Source of the DNA: Prolixibacteraceae bacterium
GTDB taxonomy: Bacteria > Bacteroidota > Bacteroidia > Bacteroidales > Prolixibacteraceae
DNA length: 15,235 nt
Direction of reading: 5' to 3'
Assembly: GCA_027858145.1 (NCBI GenBank)
Contig: JAQIDF010000298.1
Location: 1 to 15,235 of the forward strand
Each line of letters opens with the position of its first letter. The stretch's first letter is position 1. The notes under the pieces were generated by a model that did not search any database, was not told the DNA's origin, and worked only from the letters and a program-made list of their open reading frames with translations. Below, piece after piece: positions 13,601 to 15,235 of the stretch. The position numbers were made by a program, and so were the translations under genes.

Positions 13601-13761
13601 AGAATGGCTAAGGCAAGTTCAATTCCTCTGGTTTTTTCAAGCGCCTCTAACCCGGAATGCGCCATAATCAGGTTAACATTAATTTTATCGATGATCGTTT
13701 TAAGTAAAAACAGATTTTCTTCGGTATCGTCAACAATAAGGATATTTGGTAAAGAATTCAT
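10639..13761 (-). CDS. Soluble multi-PAS hybrid histidine kinase with N-terminal receiver
   Basis: A 1040-aa kinase. Order of domains: receiver (about 5-125; D11/D12, phospho-acceptor D55 in LAILDVRMPEMDG, T85, K108), a helical linker, about five PAS domains (roughly 160-275, 306-415, 427-545, 555-663 and 675-790; several followed by PAC-type DIT-x-R/K ends), a HisKA domain with His815 in SGIAHEVNQPLN, and a HATPase domain with N box around N930-N934, G1 DNGIGI (971-976) and G2 GKGTGLGL (995-1002). No transmembrane segment is seen, so it should sense a cytoplasmic signal, for instance redox state, oxygen, light or a small ligand; no cofactor ligand can be assigned by eye. The N-terminal receiver lets another kinase feed in. 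The partner is the overlapping regulator. A good Bacteroidetes promoter lies about 110 bp upstream. Confidence 0.95.
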   Translation of the reverse strand: MNSLPNILIVDDTEENLFLLKTIIDKINVNLIMAHSGLEALEKTRGIELALAILDVRMPEMDGFELAVKLNEERLGDKVPVLFLTASFSNEGDEYRGYDSGAVDFIYKPIKIPILLSKIKVFLDLYYQKQTIINESKKLKESTNKLIQLNEALTESEGRLEDIIFTMADWMWEVDENGIYTYCSHHVYNILGYPPKEIIGKTPFDFMSPDEGRRVAVLFSEKAANKSPIKDIKNWNISKDGKKICLLTNGVPIIDKNGNMKGYRGVDRDITHNIEMEESLRANQIELEFQNDELKVSNQKALIATRKYSELYNFAPSGFFTLSKEVEIIELNHNGAKMLGKERSLLLGSHFGFFISENTRPVFNAFFHNVFKSKCKETCELELDTGDKQQIFVHIEGLIDNSGKECHISIIDITSRIQKEKKLHASKKFIDDIISTVPVRIFWKDTNLVYLGCNSIFAQDVGFSSQAEIVGKNDFEMGWFNQAELYRSIDKQVIESGVPQFNIEESQTTPTGKITTLITSKIPLIDNNGKVIGILGTYTDITERKNAEAEIEKNREKYRGLSEASFEAIFFSEKGVCIEQNMAAELMFGYTTEEAITRFGTDWIVPEDREMVMNNMISGIEYAYEAMALRKDGTSFPCVLQGKMMQYKGRNVRVTSLVDITKRKKAFEALKISEEKYRTMLNASPDGILLLNLEGIITEASEIGLELFGADSKDELIGKEFNHFVPSEEISLAEEMFEKTINEGLAQNVGLKIRKKNQSIFFSEISSTLIQALDGKPLSFMLIIRDITQRKKIETTKLHADRMTSLGEMASGIAHEVNQPLNIISMVMDKILFETAKTETINIEFLKNKSDRIFENITRIKNIIDHVRAFSRNGDNYVSAVFDINVSISNAISMITEQFKHIGIRLNLKLDKQIPPIFGNTYKFEQVIVNLLVNAKDALVEKKSKQKGFSDMTVGINTYQENQFLIVEITDNGIGINNDDMQGIMLPFYTTKEEGKGTGLGLSISYQIIQEMNGTIEITSNSLSGTKVKLKFDFQNKNLK

Positions 13762-13872
13762 AGTAAAAGTTGAAACAGATTAATGCAAATTTCATCATTT
13801 CAGGCTAGTTAATACCAAAATAATGTTAAGTCAAATAAGAGTGTTTATTCCAGAATCGCTTTTGTGAAAAAT

Positions 13873-13903
13873 TAAAGGTAAGAATATATTATATTAATTC
13901 AAA
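13873..13903 (-). promoter_or_regulatory. Bacteroidetes-type promoter of the kinase-regulator operon
   Basis: On the minus strand TTTG (13900-13903), 19 bases, then TACCTTTA (13873-13880), against the consensus TTTG-N19-TAnnTTTG: all four bases at -33 and five of six defined bases at -7. Transcription would start near 13866, leaving a leader of about 105 nt. The first bases of the gene are preceded by A/T-rich sequence with no Shine-Dalgarno. Confidence 0.6.
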
Positions 13904-14002
13904 ACAGGCGAACTAATTTTCTTAGTCTCTTGTATTTCGTCTTTTGGCAATTTTCAGAATACTTTGCCTGCAATACTTACAGAAAAAAAATCACTTTGGT
14001 TT

Positions 14003-14097
14003 CCACCCCCTCTAACTCCCCTTTCCGGTACCCGGAACAGGCTGTTTCCGTTGCACTCAAACGAGGAGAAGGTGGGGATACGAAGTAAATTCGTATC
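14003..14097. repeat. G/C-rich dispersed-repeat-like segment with nested inverted repeats
   Basis: A stretch unlike its AT-rich surroundings in the divergent gap between the kinase and the ATPase. It contains imperfect outer arms (CCACC at 14003-14007 and GGTGG at 14071-14075, with further partial pairing), TTCCGG-TAC-CCGGAA at 14023-14037, and GATACGAA-GTAAA-TTCGTATC at 14077-14097 with perfect 8-bp arms. No coding character. It resembles short miniature elements that I recall from Bacteroidota intergenic regions; identity is unverified. The rest of 13762-14192 holds only the two promoter candidates and AT-rich sequence. Confidence 0.45.
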
Positions 14098-14140
14098 TTG
14101 CTCTACTCGATTAGCGTTAATAAAAATTTGTGTTGCACAA

Positions 14141-14172
14141 TTTGACTAGATGACATTTTTAATGTAAATTGC
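14141..14172 (+). promoter_or_regulatory. Weak promoter candidate of the AAA_14/DUF4143 gene
   Basis: TTTG (14141-14144), 20 bases, then TAAATTGC (14165-14172), a partial match to TAnnTTTG. A start site here would leave a very short leader before the ATG at 14193. Weak support. Confidence 0.3.
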
Positions 14173-14192
14173 GTCATTAAACTGACGGTATT

Positions 14193-15235
14193 ATGGATTA
14201 TTTAGATAGAGACATTTCTGAAAACATTATAAAAAAATTACAACCGAATAAAGTTGTTATTGTATTTGGAGCTAGACGAGTTGGAAAAACAGTTCTCGTA
14301 AAAGATATATTAGCAAAAATTAATGAGCCAATTCTTGCCTTAAATGGAGAGGATATAAATGTTCATGATAAACTTGCTATCAGAACCGTTGAAAATTATA
14401 AACAAATAATCGGTTCATATAAACTACTTTATATTGATGAAGCACAGAAAATCCCTGAAATTAGCTTAAAACTCAAGCTGATGGTCGATGAGATTGAAGA
14501 CTTAAAAATTATTATTTCCGGATCTTCATCATTTGACATAAATAAAGATGCAGGCGAACCCTTAACTGGTCGAAAATATACTTTTAATCTTTTTGCATTA
14601 TCTGAAAATGAATACAATCAAGTCGAGAACAACATATCTAAAATTGACAAGATTCGAGAACGTCTTATTTTTGGAAATTATCCAGAATTACTTCATTTGC
14701 CAGACCAAACAGATAAAAGTGATTATTTAAATGAAATGGTTAGTTCGTATTTATTGAAAGATATTCTTGTTTATGAAAATATTAGAAACTCTCAAAAAAT
14801 ATTTAATCTTTTACGTTTGATTGCTTTTCAAATTGGTGGTGAAGTTTCTCTTCAGGAATTAGGCAAACAACTTGGAATTAGTAAAAATACAGTAGAGAAA
14901 TACCTCGATTTATTGAGTAAAGTCTATATACTTCATAAAGTAGAAGGATTTAGCAGAAACCTTAGAAAAGAAATTACAAAAAATTCAAGATGGTACTTTC
15001 TTGACAATGGAATTAGAAATGCTGTGATTGCAAATTTTAATCAAATAGAGTCAAGAAATGATATTGGTCAATTATGGGAAAACTACATGATAAGTGAAAG
15101 ACTTAAATATCAAGAATATAAAAGAATGTCTTCAAATAATTATTTTTGGAGAACCTATGAACAACAAGAAATAGACTGGGTTGAAGAACGTAATGGTTCA
15201 TTGTTCGGTTATGAGTTTAAATGGAAAGAAAATAA
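14193..15235 (+). CDS. AAA_14/DUF4143-type ATPase, 3' end outside the window
   Basis: Open from the ATG at 14193 to the last base: 347 complete codons and no stop, so only the 3' end is missing. The N-terminal AAA domain has Walker A GARRVGKT (26-33), Walker B LLYIDEAQ (78-85) and a Ser/Gly-rich sensor segment (IIISGSSSFDI). A winged helix follows (ELGKQLGISKNTVEKYLDLL, then the typical YFLDNGIRNA). The DUF4143 C-terminal part, a PD-(D/E)xK-like fold, shows GQLWENYMISE and EIDWVEE...YEFKWK. Such proteins are common orphan ATPases in Bacteroidetes and archaea, with unknown function. The gene is divergent from the kinase, more AT-rich than the gvp genes, and probably unrelated to gas vesicles; it may be acquired. 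Confidence 0.9.
   Translation, partial: MDYLDRDISENIIKKLQPNKVVIVFGARRVGKTVLVKDILAKINEPILALNGEDINVHDKLAIRTVENYKQIIGSYKLLYIDEAQKIPEISLKLKLMVDEIEDLKIIISGSSSFDINKDAGEPLTGRKYTFNLFALSENEYNQVENNISKIDKIRERLIFGNYPELLHLPDQTDKSDYLNEMVSSYLLKDILVYENIRNSQKIFNLLRLIAFQIGGEVSLQELGKQLGISKNTVEKYLDLLSKVYILHKVEGFSRNLRKEITKNSRWYFLDNGIRNAVIANFNQIESRNDIGQLWENYMISERLKYQEYKRMSSNNYFWRTYEQQEIDWVEERNGSLFGYEFKWKEN

Noticed and set aside
14429..14617. 62-codon minus-strand frame opposite the right-hand ATPase
   Set aside because: The plus strand carries a well-supported AAA_14/DUF4143 gene with Walker motifs; the opposite frame is a shadow.

Overview
The window looks like part of a Bacteroidota chromosome, probably Bacteroidales/Marinilabiliales-like, carrying a gas vesicle (gvp) gene cluster. 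Evidence for the phylum: an AT-rich genome, mostly A-rich start contexts with few Shine-Dalgarno sites, a good match to the Bacteroidetes sigma factor promoter (TTTG-N19-TACCTTTA before the kinase gene), and dispersed palindromes of a kind I recall from this phylum. The phylum is an inference from these features and not from a database match.

Almost everything is on the minus strand, so the transcription order runs from high to low coordinates. At the right, on the plus strand, an AAA_14/DUF4143 ATPase runs off the window (14193-15235). Diverging from it is a two-component pair: a soluble hybrid histidine kinase with an N-terminal receiver and about five PAS domains (10639-13761), overlapping by 4 nt an NtrC-type, sigma54-dependent response regulator (9239-10642). 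An AT-rich hairpin covers the regulator's stop codon. A 701-bp non-coding region (8538-9238) follows, with several inverted repeats and one sigma54-like -24/-12 element.

The gvp operon comes next: two tandem gvpA genes (8331-8537 and 8040-8246), each with the same duplicated leader that could fold as a pseudoknot; two coiled-coil proteins (7295-7915 and 5982-7265), the second with a ~65-residue periodicity and a C-terminal winged-helix-like domain; a DnaJ-type zinc-finger protein without a J domain (5574-5885); a 59-aa helical protein (5379-5558); gvpN (4430-5356); a 99-aa helical protein (4099-4398); a gvpJ-like gene (3787-4086); an Hsp20/GvpH-like chaperone (3234-3752); an ArsA/Get3-like ATPase (2287-3228); and a Cdc48/VAT-like double AAA ATPase (116-2278). 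Most gaps are 5-40 bp, with larger ones of 66-124 bp at a few junctions.

Working model (inference): GvpA forms the hydrophobic gas vesicle wall, GvpJ and GvpN help nucleate and extend it, and the coiled-coil proteins may reinforce the wall from outside, as GvpC does elsewhere. The group of protein-handling factors (Hsp20, ArsA/Get3-like, Cdc48-like, DnaJ zinc module, GvpN) may hold, deliver or remodel the aggregation-prone shell proteins. The sigma54 two-component pair is well placed to control the operon. The usual gvpF/L, gvpG and gvpK are not in the window and may lie beyond position 1.
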